Of a DNA stretch of 64,000 bases, positions 17,669-26,536 are shown in pieces. Below the pieces are notes generated by a model that had not been told where the DNA came from, ran no database searches, and was given only the letters and a program-made list of their open reading frames with translations. The translations under genes were made by a program, and so were the position numbers. This DNA is from Roseinatronobacter thiooxidans (GTDB lineage: Bacteria > Pseudomonadota > Alphaproteobacteria > Rhodobacterales > Rhodobacteraceae). The DNA lies in assembly GCF_001870675.1 (NCBI RefSeq), contig NZ_MEHT01000009.1:186001-250000 (forward strand). The letters run 5' to 3'. Numbering within the stretch: position 1 is the first letter of the stretch; each line of letters begins with the position of its first letter.

Positions 17669-18535
17669 ATGAGCCAGCGGTTCGGCGGGCGCTACAGCCC
17701 GAATGCGGAGAAACAGACCACGCCTGTCGCGGTTGCGCGCCCGCATCCGGTGGGGGCGCGGGTGAATATTCTGTTTGTGCTGCCCTTCGCCTTTGCCTTT
17801 CGCGCGTTTTTCCAAGACCCGGCAGGATTGGTGCTGAACCTTGCCGCATTTGGCGTGTTGATGCTGGCGGCATGGCTGACACGCGAGGGGGTTTTGGCGC
17901 AGGCGGCCTATGAGGCGCGCACTGTCGCGCGCAGGCCCGCCATTCCACGCAAAATCTTCGGCTCTGTGCTGATGGGGGCCGGTTTGGGGGCGGCGGCGCT
18001 GAGCGCAGGGCCTGTGGCTGCGCTGAGTCTGGCCGCGCTGGGGGCGGTACTGCATTTCGGGGCCTTTGGCGCCGATCCGTTGAAAGACAAGGGCATGGAG
18101 GGGATCGACACCTTCCAGACAGATCGTGCCGCCCAAGCGATCGAGGAAGCCGAGCGCCACCTGAGCGATATGACCAGCGCCATCAAGCGCAGCGGCGACC
18201 GTACGCTTGCGCGCCGCGTGGAGGGGTTTGCCGCCAATATCCGCCCGCTGTTTCGCACAATCGAGAATGATCCGCGCAGATTGAATGCCGCGCGCCGCTA
18301 TTTGGGAATTTACCTGATGGGCGCGCGCGATGCGACGGTGAAATTCGCCGATATTTTTGCACGCAACCAAGACCATGATGCGCGCGTTGAATATGAAGCC
18401 CTGCTGGATGATCTGGAAAACAGGTTTGCGCTGCGGCGCGAGGCCCTGCTGGCGGATGACAGAACGGCGCTTGATATCGAGATCGAGGTTCTGCGCGAAA
18501 GGCTGGAACGCGAAGGGCTGCGCACAGGCGACTGA
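17669..18535 (+). CDS. XpaC-like (5-bromo-4-chloroindolyl phosphate hydrolysis) family protein
   Basis: From ATG at 17669 the product has 288 residues. Two hydrophobic regions (about residues 30-65 and 90-130) are followed by a charged helical C-terminal half (AIEEAERHLSDMTSAIKRS and later ERLEREGL). This is the layout of the XpaC family. The family name comes from a Bacillus phenotype and does not establish a phosphatase. The gene precedes telA by 47 bp, a pairing seen in many bacteria, and it stands at the head of a six-gene same-strand group ending at 23134. A start at 17642 would overlap the small upstream ORF and looks less likely. Confidence 0.72.
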   Translation: MSQRFGGRYSPNAEKQTTPVAVARPHPVGARVNILFVLPFAFAFRAFFQDPAGLVLNLAAFGVLMLAAWLTREGVLAQAAYEARTVARRPAIPRKIFGSVLMGAGLGAAALSAGPVAALSLAALGAVLHFGAFGADPLKDKGMEGIDTFQTDRAAQAIEEAERHLSDMTSAIKRSGDRTLARRVEGFAANIRPLFRTIENDPRRLNAARRYLGIYLMGARDATVKFADIFARNQDHDARVEYEALLDDLENRFALRREALLADDRTALDIEIEVLRERLEREGLRTGD

Positions 18536-18582
18536 AATTACGTTGACCACCTATTCAAGAATAATACACAGAGGGATCGTTC

Positions 18583-19761
18583 ATGTCTGAGAAACTTCGC
18601 ATAGAAGCTGAAGCCTTAACATCTGAAATCAGCGCGCTGGTTGACACGCCTTTGGCAGAGCCGTCGAATGAGTTGGTCATCCTCGACACTGCATCAGAGG
18701 ATGACGCGCAGGCAATCACCCGCCGCATGGCCGAGATTGACATTCACCAGACCGGCTCGATCATCGGGTTCGGGTCGCGGGCGCAGCTGGATTTGCAGCA
18801 GATCAGCCAGTCCATGCTGGCCGATGTGAAAAGCAAGGATATTGGCCCCGCTGGCGATGGCCTGCGCGAAATGGTCACCACATTGCGCGGGTTTTCAGTC
18901 AGCGAGTTGGACACGCGCCGCCAGCGCAGCTGGTGGGAGCGCCTGACAGGCAAAGCAGCACCGCTGGCCAAGTTTCAGGAACGCTATGCAACCGTTCAGG
19001 GCCAGATCGACCGGATAACCGGCAATTTGCTGAACCACGAGACGACGCTTCTCAAGGATATCAAGTCGCTCGACAAGCTGTATGAAAAGACGCTGGAATT
19101 CTACCATGAACTGGCGCTTTACATCGCGGCGGGCGAGGCGAAAATCAAGCATCTGGATGCCAATGACATTCCCGCCAAACAAGCCGAGGTCGAGGCCGCG
19201 CCCGAGAATGACCAAGTGCTGAAAGCACAGGAATTGCGCGACCTGCGCGCGGCGCGTGACGATCTGGAGCGGCGTGTGCATGACCTGAAACTGACACGGC
19301 AGGTCACCATGCAATCGCTGCCCTCGATCCGGCTGGTGCAGGAGAATGACAAATCGCTGGTCACCAAGATCAACTCGACCTTGGTAAATACGGTCCCACT
19401 GTGGGAAACGCAACTGGCGCAGGCGCTGACCATCCAACGCTCGCGCGAGGCGGCGCAGGCGGTGCGTGCGGCCAATGATCTGACCAATGACCTGCTGACC
19501 TCGAATGCCGAGAACCTGCGCAGCGCCAACCGCGAAGTGCGCGAAGAGGTCGAGCGCGGTGTGTTCGATATAGAAGCGGTGAAAAAGGCCAATGATTCGC
19601 TTATTGCCACGATTGAGGACAGTTTGCAGATTGCCGATGCAGGGCGCGCCAAACGCGCCGAGGCAGAGGCAGAGCTGGTCAAGATGGAAGCAGAGCTGCG
19701 CCAGTCCCTGTCATCTGCACGCGCCCGCGATGACAACAGCGCAAATCGTTCTGACGTCTGA
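18583..19761 (+). CDS. telA: toxic anion resistance protein TelA family
   Basis: The 392-residue, mostly helical cytoplasmic protein matches TelA/KlaA-type proteins. Visible features are GFGSRAQLDLQQISQSMLADVKSKDIGPAG near residues 62-90, the WWERLTGKAAP segment, long coiled-coil stretches, QSLPSIRLVQENDKSLVTKI, and VPLWETQLAQAL. TelA was named for tellurite resistance on plasmid RK2; its chromosomal role is not settled, and links to envelope stress have been proposed. It lies between the XpaC-like gene and a DUF2927 lipoprotein with only 4 bp to the latter, so an operon is very likely. Confidence 0.88.
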   Translation: MSEKLRIEAEALTSEISALVDTPLAEPSNELVILDTASEDDAQAITRRMAEIDIHQTGSIIGFGSRAQLDLQQISQSMLADVKSKDIGPAGDGLREMVTTLRGFSVSELDTRRQRSWWERLTGKAAPLAKFQERYATVQGQIDRITGNLLNHETTLLKDIKSLDKLYEKTLEFYHELALYIAAGEAKIKHLDANDIPAKQAEVEAAPENDQVLKAQELRDLRAARDDLERRVHDLKLTRQVTMQSLPSIRLVQENDKSLVTKINSTLVNTVPLWETQLAQALTIQRSREAAQAVRAANDLTNDLLTSNAENLRSANREVREEVERGVFDIEAVKKANDSLIATIEDSLQIADAGRAKRAEAEAELVKMEAELRQSLSSARARDDNSANRSDV

Positions 19762-19765
19762 TCTT

Positions 19766-20779
19766 ATGCCAAGGGCCATGCCAATACATCTGCCCGCCCC
19801 CAAGCTGCGCGCGCCTGTTGCAAAACATGCAGCCAGCGGGTGCGGGCTGGCCTTGGCCTGTGGTCTGTGGCTGTCAGGCTGCACCTGGACACCAGAGGCG
19901 GCCGAAACAGCGGCCGCACCTGCATCGGTGGCGGTACCTGTTGCACCGCTGGAACGCGAACAGATAGACGTCACGCCCCCCCCCGATGATGTAACCGCCT
20001 ATTTTATCGCGCTGGAAAACCGCCGCCTCAGCGACGGGATGCTGCGCACGGAACGCATGCCGCGCGATGTGCCTTTTTCTGCGCGCGATCTTGAAGATAT
20101 CTTCGTCCAGATTGCGTTATACGAAGAATACAGCTTCGTCGGAAACCGCATCATCGAACGTGCGACCCCGACTGTGCTGCGGCGCTGGCAAGACCCTGTC
20201 AGGCTTTCGCTGGAATTTGGCGCTGCGGTGCCCGCTTCGGTGCAAAGGTCGGATCGCAGTTTTGTCGCGGGCTATGTCAACCGCTTGGGGCGGCTGACGG
20301 GACACCCGATGTCGCTGGTGGATCGCAGCGCCAATTTCCATGTGCTGGTGGTTACCGAAGCAGAGCGCCAGGCACTGGCCCCGCGCCTGTCGCAGCTGGT
20401 GCCGGGCATCGATTCGGTCACGCTTGATCTGGTGCGCGATCTGCCGCTGAGCGTGTCTTGCCTTGTGCTGGCCTTTTCGCGCAGCGGCACGGATATCTAT
20501 ACCGATGCGATTGCCATTATCCGCGCCGAATTGCCCGACCTGTCGCGCCGTGCTTGCTATTACGAGGAACTGGCCCAAGGCATGGGCCTGCCCAATGACA
20601 GCCCCCGCGCGCGCCCGTCTTTGTTCAACGACACATCCGAATTTGCCGTGCTGACTGCACTGGATGAAAACATGCTGCGCACCCTCTATGACCCGCGCCT
20701 GCGCCCCGGAATGGCGGAACGCGAAGCCCGCCCCATCATCCGCCGCATCGCCGCAGAGTTGATGGGCGGTGAAAGTTAG
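19766..20779 (+). CDS. DUF2927 lipoprotein
   Basis: The 337-residue product starts with a long signal sequence ending in the lipobox LSGC (Cys near residue 37), so it should be lipid-anchored in the periplasm. A proline/alanine linker follows, then a domain with RSFVAGYVNRLGRLTGHPM, CLVLAFSRSGTDIYTDAI and CYYEELAQGMGLPNDS, which matches DUF2927, a family of unknown function. ATG at 19766 starts 4 bp after telA; ATG at 19778 is an alternative. Its place between telA and the SPFH gene suggests it is the periplasmic member of this group. Confidence 0.72.
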   Translation: MPRAMPIHLPAPKLRAPVAKHAASGCGLALACGLWLSGCTWTPEAAETAAAPASVAVPVAPLEREQIDVTPPPDDVTAYFIALENRRLSDGMLRTERMPRDVPFSARDLEDIFVQIALYEEYSFVGNRIIERATPTVLRRWQDPVRLSLEFGAAVPASVQRSDRSFVAGYVNRLGRLTGHPMSLVDRSANFHVLVVTEAERQALAPRLSQLVPGIDSVTLDLVRDLPLSVSCLVLAFSRSGTDIYTDAIAIIRAELPDLSRRACYYEELAQGMGLPNDSPRARPSLFNDTSEFAVLTALDENMLRTLYDPRLRPGMAEREARPIIRRIAAELMGGES

Positions 20780-20823
20780 GCAATACTGCTGTTAAATTTG
20801 CACATTGGGACAAAGGTGCCGTT

Positions 20824-21918
20824 ATGGTTTTCAACTTTCTGAAGGGTCAGTTCATCGATGTTATCGAATGGACAGACGACACTCGCAACACGATGGTTTA
20901 CCGCTTCGAGCGGTATGGAAACGAGATAAAATATGGTGCCAAGCTGACTGTGCGCGAAGGGCAGCTGGCCGTATTTGTGCATGAAGGCCAGCTGGCCGAT
21001 GTGTTCGAGCCGGGCATGTATATGCTCGAGACGAACAACATGCCGATCCTGACCAGCTTGCAGCATTGGGATCACGGGTTCAGCTCTCCGTTCAAGTCGG
21101 AAATATATTTCATCAACACCCGCCGCTTTGCCGGTCTGAAATGGGGCACGCAGAACCCCGTCATGCTGCGCGACCCCGAATTCGGGCCATTGCGGCTGCG
21201 CGCGTTCGGGTCTTATGCCGTGCGCGTGCAAGACCCTGTTGCCTTCATGCGCGAGATTGTGGGCACCGATGGCGATTTCACCCAAGAGAAAATCGCAGGC
21301 CAGATCCGCAATATTGTGGTGCAGAAAGTCAGCCGCGTGCTGGCGGCAAGTGGCATTCCGGCGCTGGATATGGCGGCCAATACCAAAGACCTGTCCGATG
21401 TGATCAGCAAGGCCATCGCGCCCACGCTGGCCGAATACGGGCTGGAAATGCCAGAATTGTATATCGAGAATATCTCGCTGCCGCCCGAGGTCGAGAAAGT
21501 GCTTGATCAGCGCACCAGCATGGGAATTGTGGGCGATCTGAACAAATTCACCCAGTTTTCTGCCGCGCAAGCCATGCAGAAAGCCGCTGAAGGCGGCGAT
21601 GGCGGCATGGGTGCCGGGCTTGGGGCCGGTATGGGCATGGGCATGGGCATGGGGATGGCGCAGGCCATGGGCCAAGCCATGGGCGGACAGCAAGCCGCCC
21701 CCCCGCCGCCCCCCCCGCCCGCGTCAGAGCAGATGTGGCATATCGCCGAGAACGGCCAGACCCGCGGCCCGTTTCCCCAATCCCAGCTTGCAGGGCAGAT
21801 CACCCACGACACGCTGGTCTGGTCCGAAGGGCAGTCGGGCTGGCAAAAAGCAGGCGACATTCCAGCGCTGCGCGGTCTGTTCGCAGCCATGCCCCCGCCG
21901 CCCCCGCCCATCGGATAG
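20824..21918 (+). CDS. SPFH-domain protein (YdjI-like) with C-terminal GYF_2 domain
   Basis: The 364-residue protein begins FNFLKGQFIDVIEWTDDTRNTMVYRFER, typical of the YdjI/'virion core protein' branch of SPFH (band 7) proteins. A Gly/Met-rich hinge at about residues 260-285 (GAGMGMGMGMGM) and a run of seven prolines lead to a C-terminal GYF_2 domain, with WHIAENGQTRGPF, LVWSEGQSGWQKA and IPALRGLF. SPFH proteins assemble on membranes. In Bacillus, ydjI is co-transcribed with pspA and the zinc-ribbon gene ydjG; here a zinc-ribbon gene also follows, 124 bp downstream. No pspA is visible. Confidence 0.8.
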   Translation: MVFNFLKGQFIDVIEWTDDTRNTMVYRFERYGNEIKYGAKLTVREGQLAVFVHEGQLADVFEPGMYMLETNNMPILTSLQHWDHGFSSPFKSEIYFINTRRFAGLKWGTQNPVMLRDPEFGPLRLRAFGSYAVRVQDPVAFMREIVGTDGDFTQEKIAGQIRNIVVQKVSRVLAASGIPALDMAANTKDLSDVISKAIAPTLAEYGLEMPELYIENISLPPEVEKVLDQRTSMGIVGDLNKFTQFSAAQAMQKAAEGGDGGMGAGLGAGMGMGMGMGMAQAMGQAMGGQQAAPPPPPPPASEQMWHIAENGQTRGPFPQSQLAGQITHDTLVWSEGQSGWQKAGDIPALRGLFAAMPPPPPPIG

Positions 21919-22042
21919 CGGCACAAATTCCAGCGCATCCCTTGTGGCAAGTGTTGGAATTTGAGTATTTAGGGCAAGAAAATGGAATGCTTGCCAAGAT
22001 GATCAGAGACCGGTTCACGGCCCGAAGGATACGGGACAGGGA

Positions 22043-23134
22043 ATGGCACTTTCACAGCAAGAACACCGCTTTCCCTGCGCGCAATGCGGCGCGTCTTTGC
22101 GGTTTGAACCGGGACAGGCGCGGCTGAGTTGCGCCTATTGCGGCCATGAACAGCCCATCCCGCAGATGGATGACGCAACCCGCGTGACCAAGCTGCAATC
22201 GCTGGATTACCACGAAGCGGTTGCCCATGCCCTGCCGCCCGAGGATATTGAAGAAACAAAGGTCGTGAATTGCGCCACCTGCGGCGCGCAGGTCGAGTTT
22301 GAAGAGAATGTGCATTCCGCAGAATGCCCGTTTTGCGCAAGTCCTGTCGTGACCGATACAGGCACCCATCGCCATATCAAGCCACATGCCGTGCTGGCCT
22401 TTCGCCTGAGCGAGCGCGACGCGCATGAGAAAATGTCGAAATGGCTGAAAGGGTTATGGTTCGCGCCCTCGACCTTGGCCAAATATGCGCGCAGCACAGG
22501 CAAGTTGAACGGGCTGTATGTGCCCTATTGGGCCTTCGATGTGGCAACAAGGTCCAGCTATTCAGGCCAGCGCGGGACACATTATTATGTGACAACCGGC
22601 AGCGGCAAGAACCGGCGGCAAGAGCGGCGCACGCGCTGGAGCGCGGCATCCGGCCATGTGTCGCGGCAGTTTCTGGACCTTTTGGTCATGGCCGCGCAAT
22701 CGCTGCCGCGCGCCAATATCCGCCGGCTGGAGCCGTGGACGCTGGCCGATCTGCAACCCTATAGCGCCGATTACCTGTCCGGGTTTCGCGCCGAGGGCTA
22801 TACTGTGGAACTGCCCGAAGGGTTCGAGATTGCCAAACAGCGCATGGAAGAACAGATCCGCGCCGATATTTGCCGCGATATTGGTGGAGACGAGCAGCGC
22901 ATCACCTCGATGAGCACGCAATATGAGGATGAGCGGTTCAAGCATCTGCTTTTGCCCATCTGGATGGCGGCCTATCGCTACCGGGGCAAAAGCTACCGCT
23001 TTATCGTCAATGGTCAGACCGGGCGCGTGCAGGGCGAGCGGCCCTGGTCCTGGCCCAAGATTGCGGGCGCGGTGCTGGCGGGGCTGGCATTTCTGGTGCT
23101 GGCCTTCTACGTCGCCGAAATGGGCGGGTTCTGA
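22043..23134 (+). CDS. zinc-ribbon membrane protein (YdjG-like, TFIIB-type zinc finger)
   Basis: The 363-residue protein has two N-terminal CxxC...CxxC zinc ribbons: [10 protein letters not shown]...[10 protein letters not shown] and [10 protein letters not shown]...[10 protein letters not shown] conserved middle domain ([22 protein letters not shown]) follows, then a region with [29 protein letters not shown]. The last helix ([23 protein letters not shown]) anchors it in the membrane with the bulk in the cytoplasm. Similar proteins are often mislabelled primosomal protein N'. It shares the YdjG-type context with the upstream SPFH gene. GGGACAGGGA precedes the ATG, and its stop overlaps the dtd start by one base. 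Confidence 0.75.
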   Translation: MALSQQEHRFPCAQCGASLRFEPGQARLSCAYCGHEQPIPQMDDATRVTKLQSLDYHEAVAHALPPEDIEETKVVNCATCGAQVEFEENVHSAECPFCASPVVTDTGTHRHIKPHAVLAFRLSERDAHEKMSKWLKGLWFAPSTLAKYARSTGKLNGLYVPYWAFDVATRSSYSGQRGTHYYVTTGSGKNRRQERRTRWSAASGHVSRQFLDLLVMAAQSLPRANIRRLEPWTLADLQPYSADYLSGFRAEGYTVELPEGFEIAKQRMEEQIRADICRDIGGDEQRITSMSTQYEDERFKHLLLPIWMAAYRYRGKSYRFIVNGQTGRVQGERPWSWPKIAGAVLAGLAFLVLAFYVAEMGGF

Positions 23135-23580
23135 TGCGCGCGCTGGTGCAACGTGTGACGCAAGCACATGTCTTGGTTGCGGGCGAGGCGGTTGGCCAGT
23201 GCGGCGCGGGCCTGCTGATCCTTGTCTGCGCAATGCAGGGCGACACAGAGGCGACAGCGGAAGCGCTGGCGCAGAAAATCCACAAGCTGCGCATTTTCCG
23301 CGATGCGGCAGGCAAGATGAACCTTGCGCTGAAAGACACGGGCGGCGCGGCACTTGTTGTCAGCCAGTTCACCCTTGCCGCCGACACGCGCAGCGGCAAC
23401 CGCCCCGGCTTTTCCACCGCCGCCCCGCCTGTTGAGGGGGAACGGCTATATTTGCATTTCGCCCAAGTCCTGCGCGATCTGGGTGTGGCGGTCGAGACAG
23501 GGCGGTTCGGTGCGGAAATGGCAGTGCATCTGGTCAATGACGGACCAGTGACGATCTGGCTGGATACCGCCGCCCCCTGA
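23134..23580 (+). CDS. dtd: D-aminoacyl-tRNA deacylase
   Basis: The 148-residue protein hydrolyses D-amino acids (and misattached glycine) from tRNA. The family fold is clear from [15 protein letters not shown] at the start, the catalytic [23 protein letters not shown] loop and the C-terminal NDGPVT motif, which corresponds to the cross-subunit Gly-Pro motif. Length is standard. It overlaps the upstream zinc-ribbon gene by one base, so expression is coupled to that group, probably by position rather than function. Confidence 0.95.
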   Translation: MRALVQRVTQAHVLVAGEAVGQCGAGLLILVCAMQGDTEATAEALAQKIHKLRIFRDAAGKMNLALKDTGGAALVVSQFTLAADTRSGNRPGFSTAAPPVEGERLYLHFAQVLRDLGVAVETGRFGAEMAVHLVNDGPVTIWLDTAAP

Positions 23581-23597
23581 AGGGCACGGCGGGCAAG

Positions 23598-24290
23598 TTA
23601 CGCCAACGCTTGCGGCAAATGGCCGATATCGGGCAGGACAAGATCGGCATAGGGGGCCAGATCGGCCTGTGTTGCCATGCCCGTCAGCACAGCCACTGTC
23701 TGCATTCCGGCCGCGCGGCCTGCCACCAGATCATGCGTGCTGTCGCCAACCATCACCACCCTGCCCGCCTCCAGCCCGGTGAAATTGGCGAATCCAAGCA
23801 GCATGTCGGGCGCGGGTTTGGGGGTGAAGCCGCTGTCATAGCCCAGCACATGGGCGAACTGGTCCAGAATACCCGCCCGCGTCAGGTGATCGCGCGCGAT
23901 GGATTCCGCGTCATTCGTGGCAACGCCCAGCACCAGCTTGCGCGCGCGCAAGCCTTGCATCAATGGGGCCAAGGGAACTGGCGGGACCATTTCAGCAAGG
24001 GCCGCGCTGCGAAACAGATAGGTTTTCAGCGCATCCGCTGTCCAATCGGGCAGAAAAGGGGCCAGCAGGCGCACAGGTTCATCCATCGTGCCTGCGATAA
24101 CGGGCGAATCGTGCAAAAACTGCCCTGCCGCCAGATCAAAGCGGATTGCCTGCGCCATGGCAGCCGCGCGCGCTGTGTCGCCGTCGGACAGCCGGTGCAG
24201 CAATGCCGCCGCCCATGCCGACCAACTGGCGGCGAAATCGAACAGGGTGCCATCCTTGTCGAACAGCACCGCCTGAACCCCTGTCAGCAT
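23598..24290 (-). CDS. HAD-superfamily phosphatase, phosphoglycolate-phosphatase-like
   Basis: The 230-residue protein has the HAD nucleophile motif LFDKDGTLFDF, a helical cap, LGVATNDAESI as motif II, and MVGDSTHDLVAGRAAGM as motif IV. The family dephosphorylates small metabolites; phosphoglycolate is one common substrate, but a gph gene already sits at 5534. The first codon overlaps the stop of the upstream aldo/keto reductase gene by one base, so they are co-translated. Substrate unknown. Confidence 0.8.
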   Translation of the reverse strand: MLTGVQAVLFDKDGTLFDFAASWSAWAAALLHRLSDGDTARAAAMAQAIRFDLAAGQFLHDSPVIAGTMDEPVRLLAPFLPDWTADALKTYLFRSAALAEMVPPVPLAPLMQGLRARKLVLGVATNDAESIARDHLTRAGILDQFAHVLGYDSGFTPKPAPDMLLGFANFTGLEAGRVVMVGDSTHDLVAGRAAGMQTVAVLTGMATQADLAPYADLVLPDIGHLPQALA

Positions 24291-25330
24291 CAGAACACCA
24301 TCGGCATGGCGCGGTTCAGCTGGTCGATTGCGCCCTTGACCTCATCGGGTAGAACAACATCGCGCCCTGCCAGAATATGGCCCAGTTGCGCCGATGTCGT
24401 GGCCCCGATGATGGGCAGGGTTTGCGCAGGGCGTGTGCAGGTCCATTGAATGGCCATATGCACAGGGTCCAGCCCGAATTCATGCGCAATCGCCATATAG
24501 CCCGAGACCGCCTCGAAAACGCGCCCTGTAATGCGCCCGCCCAGATCGGGGTTGCGCGCGCGGCGCGAATCCTCTGGTGTGACATTGCCTGCATATTTTC
24601 CCGTCAGCAGACCGGCGGCCAAGGGCGAATAAGCCAGCAGGGGAATATTCTCGTTCACGCAAGCCTCGGCCAGATCAAGGTCGAACAGGCGGCACAGCAG
24701 CGAATATTCATTCTGCAAGCTGACAACCCGTGGCAGGCCCTCTGCCTCGGCCAGATGCAGCCACATGCCCAAGCCCCACGCACTTTCATTGGACAGCGCC
24801 AGATGCTTGATTTTGCCTTGCGCGATCAGCTCTGCCGCGCAGCTTAGCACTTCGCGCATATGCGCCACTGTGGTGTCGCGCTTCTGGTTGGAGGGGTCAA
24901 AACCCCAAACCTTGCGGAAATGATATGACCCGCGATTGGGCCAGTGCAGTTGGTATATATCGATACATTCGACTTGTAGCCGCCGCAAAGACGCCTCGAC
25001 CGCGTCGCGCATCCGCGTGGCGGAAATCGGCGCGCCATCCTTGACCGCGTTAGAGCCAGCGCCGGTGATCTTGGTGGCCACCACGATATCGTCAGGCTTG
25101 CGGCTGGCGATCCAGCGCCCGACAATGGCTTCTGTGTCCCCCGCTGTTTCCAGCCGCACCGGATTGACCGGATACATTTCGGCGGCGTCCAGAAAATTTA
25201 TGCCCGCCTCGCGCGCCATGTCCAGCTGGCGGTGGGCGTCGTGTTCATCGGTCTGGGTGCCAAAGGTCATCGTTCCCATACAATAGCGCGACACCATCAG
25301 ATCCGAATGCCCAAGCTTCAGTTTTTGCAT
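24290..25330 (-). CDS. aldo/keto reductase, Tas-like
   Basis: The 346-residue TIM-barrel oxidoreductase has the family catalytic Asp and Tyr region (GINFLDAAEMYPVNP), the Lys in VVATKITG, and His in YQLHWPNRG. The NADP-binding C-terminal segment (LPIIGATTSAQLGHILAG) is also present. The extended loop with DTEAIVGRW and the overall length match E. coli Tas. It reduces aldehydes or ketones with NADPH; the natural substrate is unknown. It probably forms an operon with the downstream HAD gene (one-base overlap) and the upstream I78 inhibitor gene (69 bp gap). Confidence 0.88.
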   Translation of the reverse strand: MQKLKLGHSDLMVSRYCMGTMTFGTQTDEHDAHRQLDMAREAGINFLDAAEMYPVNPVRLETAGDTEAIVGRWIASRKPDDIVVATKITGAGSNAVKDGAPISATRMRDAVEASLRRLQVECIDIYQLHWPNRGSYHFRKVWGFDPSNQKRDTTVAHMREVLSCAAELIAQGKIKHLALSNESAWGLGMWLHLAEAEGLPRVVSLQNEYSLLCRLFDLDLAEACVNENIPLLAYSPLAAGLLTGKYAGNVTPEDSRRARNPDLGGRITGRVFEAVSGYMAIAHEFGLDPVHMAIQWTCTRPAQTLPIIGATTSAQLGHILAGRDVVLPDEVKGAIDQLNRAMPMVF

Positions 25331-25399
25331 GACTAATCTTTCCCGTCTGTATGTTTGGGCGCAATGTAGCCGGTTTTTGCGGCGGGAACAGCCGCGAAT

Positions 25400-25654
25400 T
25401 CAACCGCAGTAAATTCGGGTGATGCTGCGCGCCTTGTCATGCGCGATGTTCAGCCGCATCGGGTTCCAGTCCATTGTGACTGCAGTATCAGGGCCGATAA
25501 TGCGGTTGGGCTGGGGCAGGTCTTGCCCCTCCAGCATCGAGAGGGGTTCACCTACAAATCCCTGAAGATCGGCGGCGATACACTCTTGCGGTGCTGGTTG
25601 CTGCATCTGGCACCCGCTTAGCACCAGCACCCCGATTGCAAAAATCCGTATCAT
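25400..25654 (-). CDS. I78-family peptidase inhibitor lipoprotein
   Basis: The 84-residue product from ATG at 25654 has a lipobox signal (LVLSGC) at its start. The mature part carries the I78 pattern: a Cys near the start (QECIAADLQGFVG), RIIGPDTAVTMDWNPMRLNI in the middle, and a final RIYCG, giving two cysteines for one disulfide. I78 proteins are small serine-peptidase inhibitor-like proteins of the potato-inhibitor type, here predicted to be membrane-anchored in the periplasm. An AGGAG Shine-Dalgarno supports this start over the longer frame from 25717. Inhibitory activity is inferred only from the family. Confidence 0.8.
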   Translation of the reverse strand: MIRIFAIGVLVLSGCQMQQPAPQECIAADLQGFVGEPLSMLEGQDLPQPNRIIGPDTAVTMDWNPMRLNIAHDKARSITRIYCG

Positions 25655-25792
25655 GCGGACCCACTCCTTTAGACTGACATGCACGCCACAGATAGCAAAA
25701 CCGCGCCAGTCGCGCATCTGTATTCACATGGGACAGGAACAAACTTGCCCAAAGACAGGGATATGCTAGGCTGGAACAAAAGAGGAACACAT

Positions 25793-26419
25793 ATGTCCTT
25801 TCAATTCACAGCCCCGCCACAAAGCCTTGATGCTCAGCCTTTGGCGCAGATCTTGCGCCTTATCCCCGGCCGCATGCATGAATTATGCGGGCCTGCGCGG
25901 CGGGTTCTGGCGGCATGGATCATGGCGCAGGCCCCCATGGGCGCGCCTGTCATCTGGATATGCCCTGGCTGGAAAGGGGACCGGCTGCATCCGCATGCGC
26001 TTTGCGACTGGGCCAGCCCCGAGGGGCTGATCATGCTGGAGACAGCGCGCGACGCCGAATCTCTGGGCTGCGCGGAAGAGGCGCTGCGCTCTGGCGCGGT
26101 GGCGCTGGTGGTGATGGAGCTTACCAACCCGCTTGCGCTGACCCCGCTGCGCAGGCTGCATCTGGCCGCCGAAGCGGGGCTGGAACGCCGCCGCACTCGG
26201 GCGCGCGACAGCACCGTTCTGGGGCTGGTTCTGACACCCGAAGAGGGCGGAACAGCCGGTGTCGAAAGCCGCTGGCATCTGGCCCCGCGCGCAGCATCGC
26301 AGCCCCCCCATAGCGCCTTGGTTCGGCCTGCATGGACATTGCAACGCCTGCGCGCCCGAATGGAGCCGCCAGCAAGCTGGCACATAGATGCCGGGTTGCA
26401 AGCATATAAAATTACCTGA
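25793..26419 (+). CDS. imuA: ImuA-like protein (RecA-related, damage tolerance)
   Basis: The 208-residue protein has the ImuA-type core: IPGRMHELCGPARRVLAAW near residues 23-41, APVIWICPGWK, then EEALRSGAVALVVMEL and LTPLRRLHLAAEAG, followed by a C-terminal segment ending in basic residues. ImuA proteins are degenerate RecA relatives that work with the polymerase-like ImuB and the polymerase DnaE2 in mutagenic DNA synthesis. Here no imuB or dnaE2 follows; the next gene is a flavoprotein. AGAGGA is placed 6 bp before the ATG at 25793. The family call rests on motif memory, so moderate confidence. Confidence 0.6.
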   Translation: MSFQFTAPPQSLDAQPLAQILRLIPGRMHELCGPARRVLAAWIMAQAPMGAPVIWICPGWKGDRLHPHALCDWASPEGLIMLETARDAESLGCAEEALRSGAVALVVMELTNPLALTPLRRLHLAAEAGLERRRTRARDSTVLGLVLTPEEGGTAGVESRWHLAPRAASQPPHSALVRPAWTLQRLRARMEPPASWHIDAGLQAYKIT

Positions 26420-26536
26420 ACACAGGCACTTTTCCCAATCCTTACGCCTTTTTGCCGATCGCGGCACAGTGCCCCCAATCACGCTGGTGCGACCCGGTTA
26501 TCTTCTCTATAGTCCTGAGATATTAAAATTTCCGGC

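Noticed and set aside
22043-23134. primosomal protein N' / helicase
   Set aside because: Only zinc ribbons and a membrane helix are present, with no helicase motifs.
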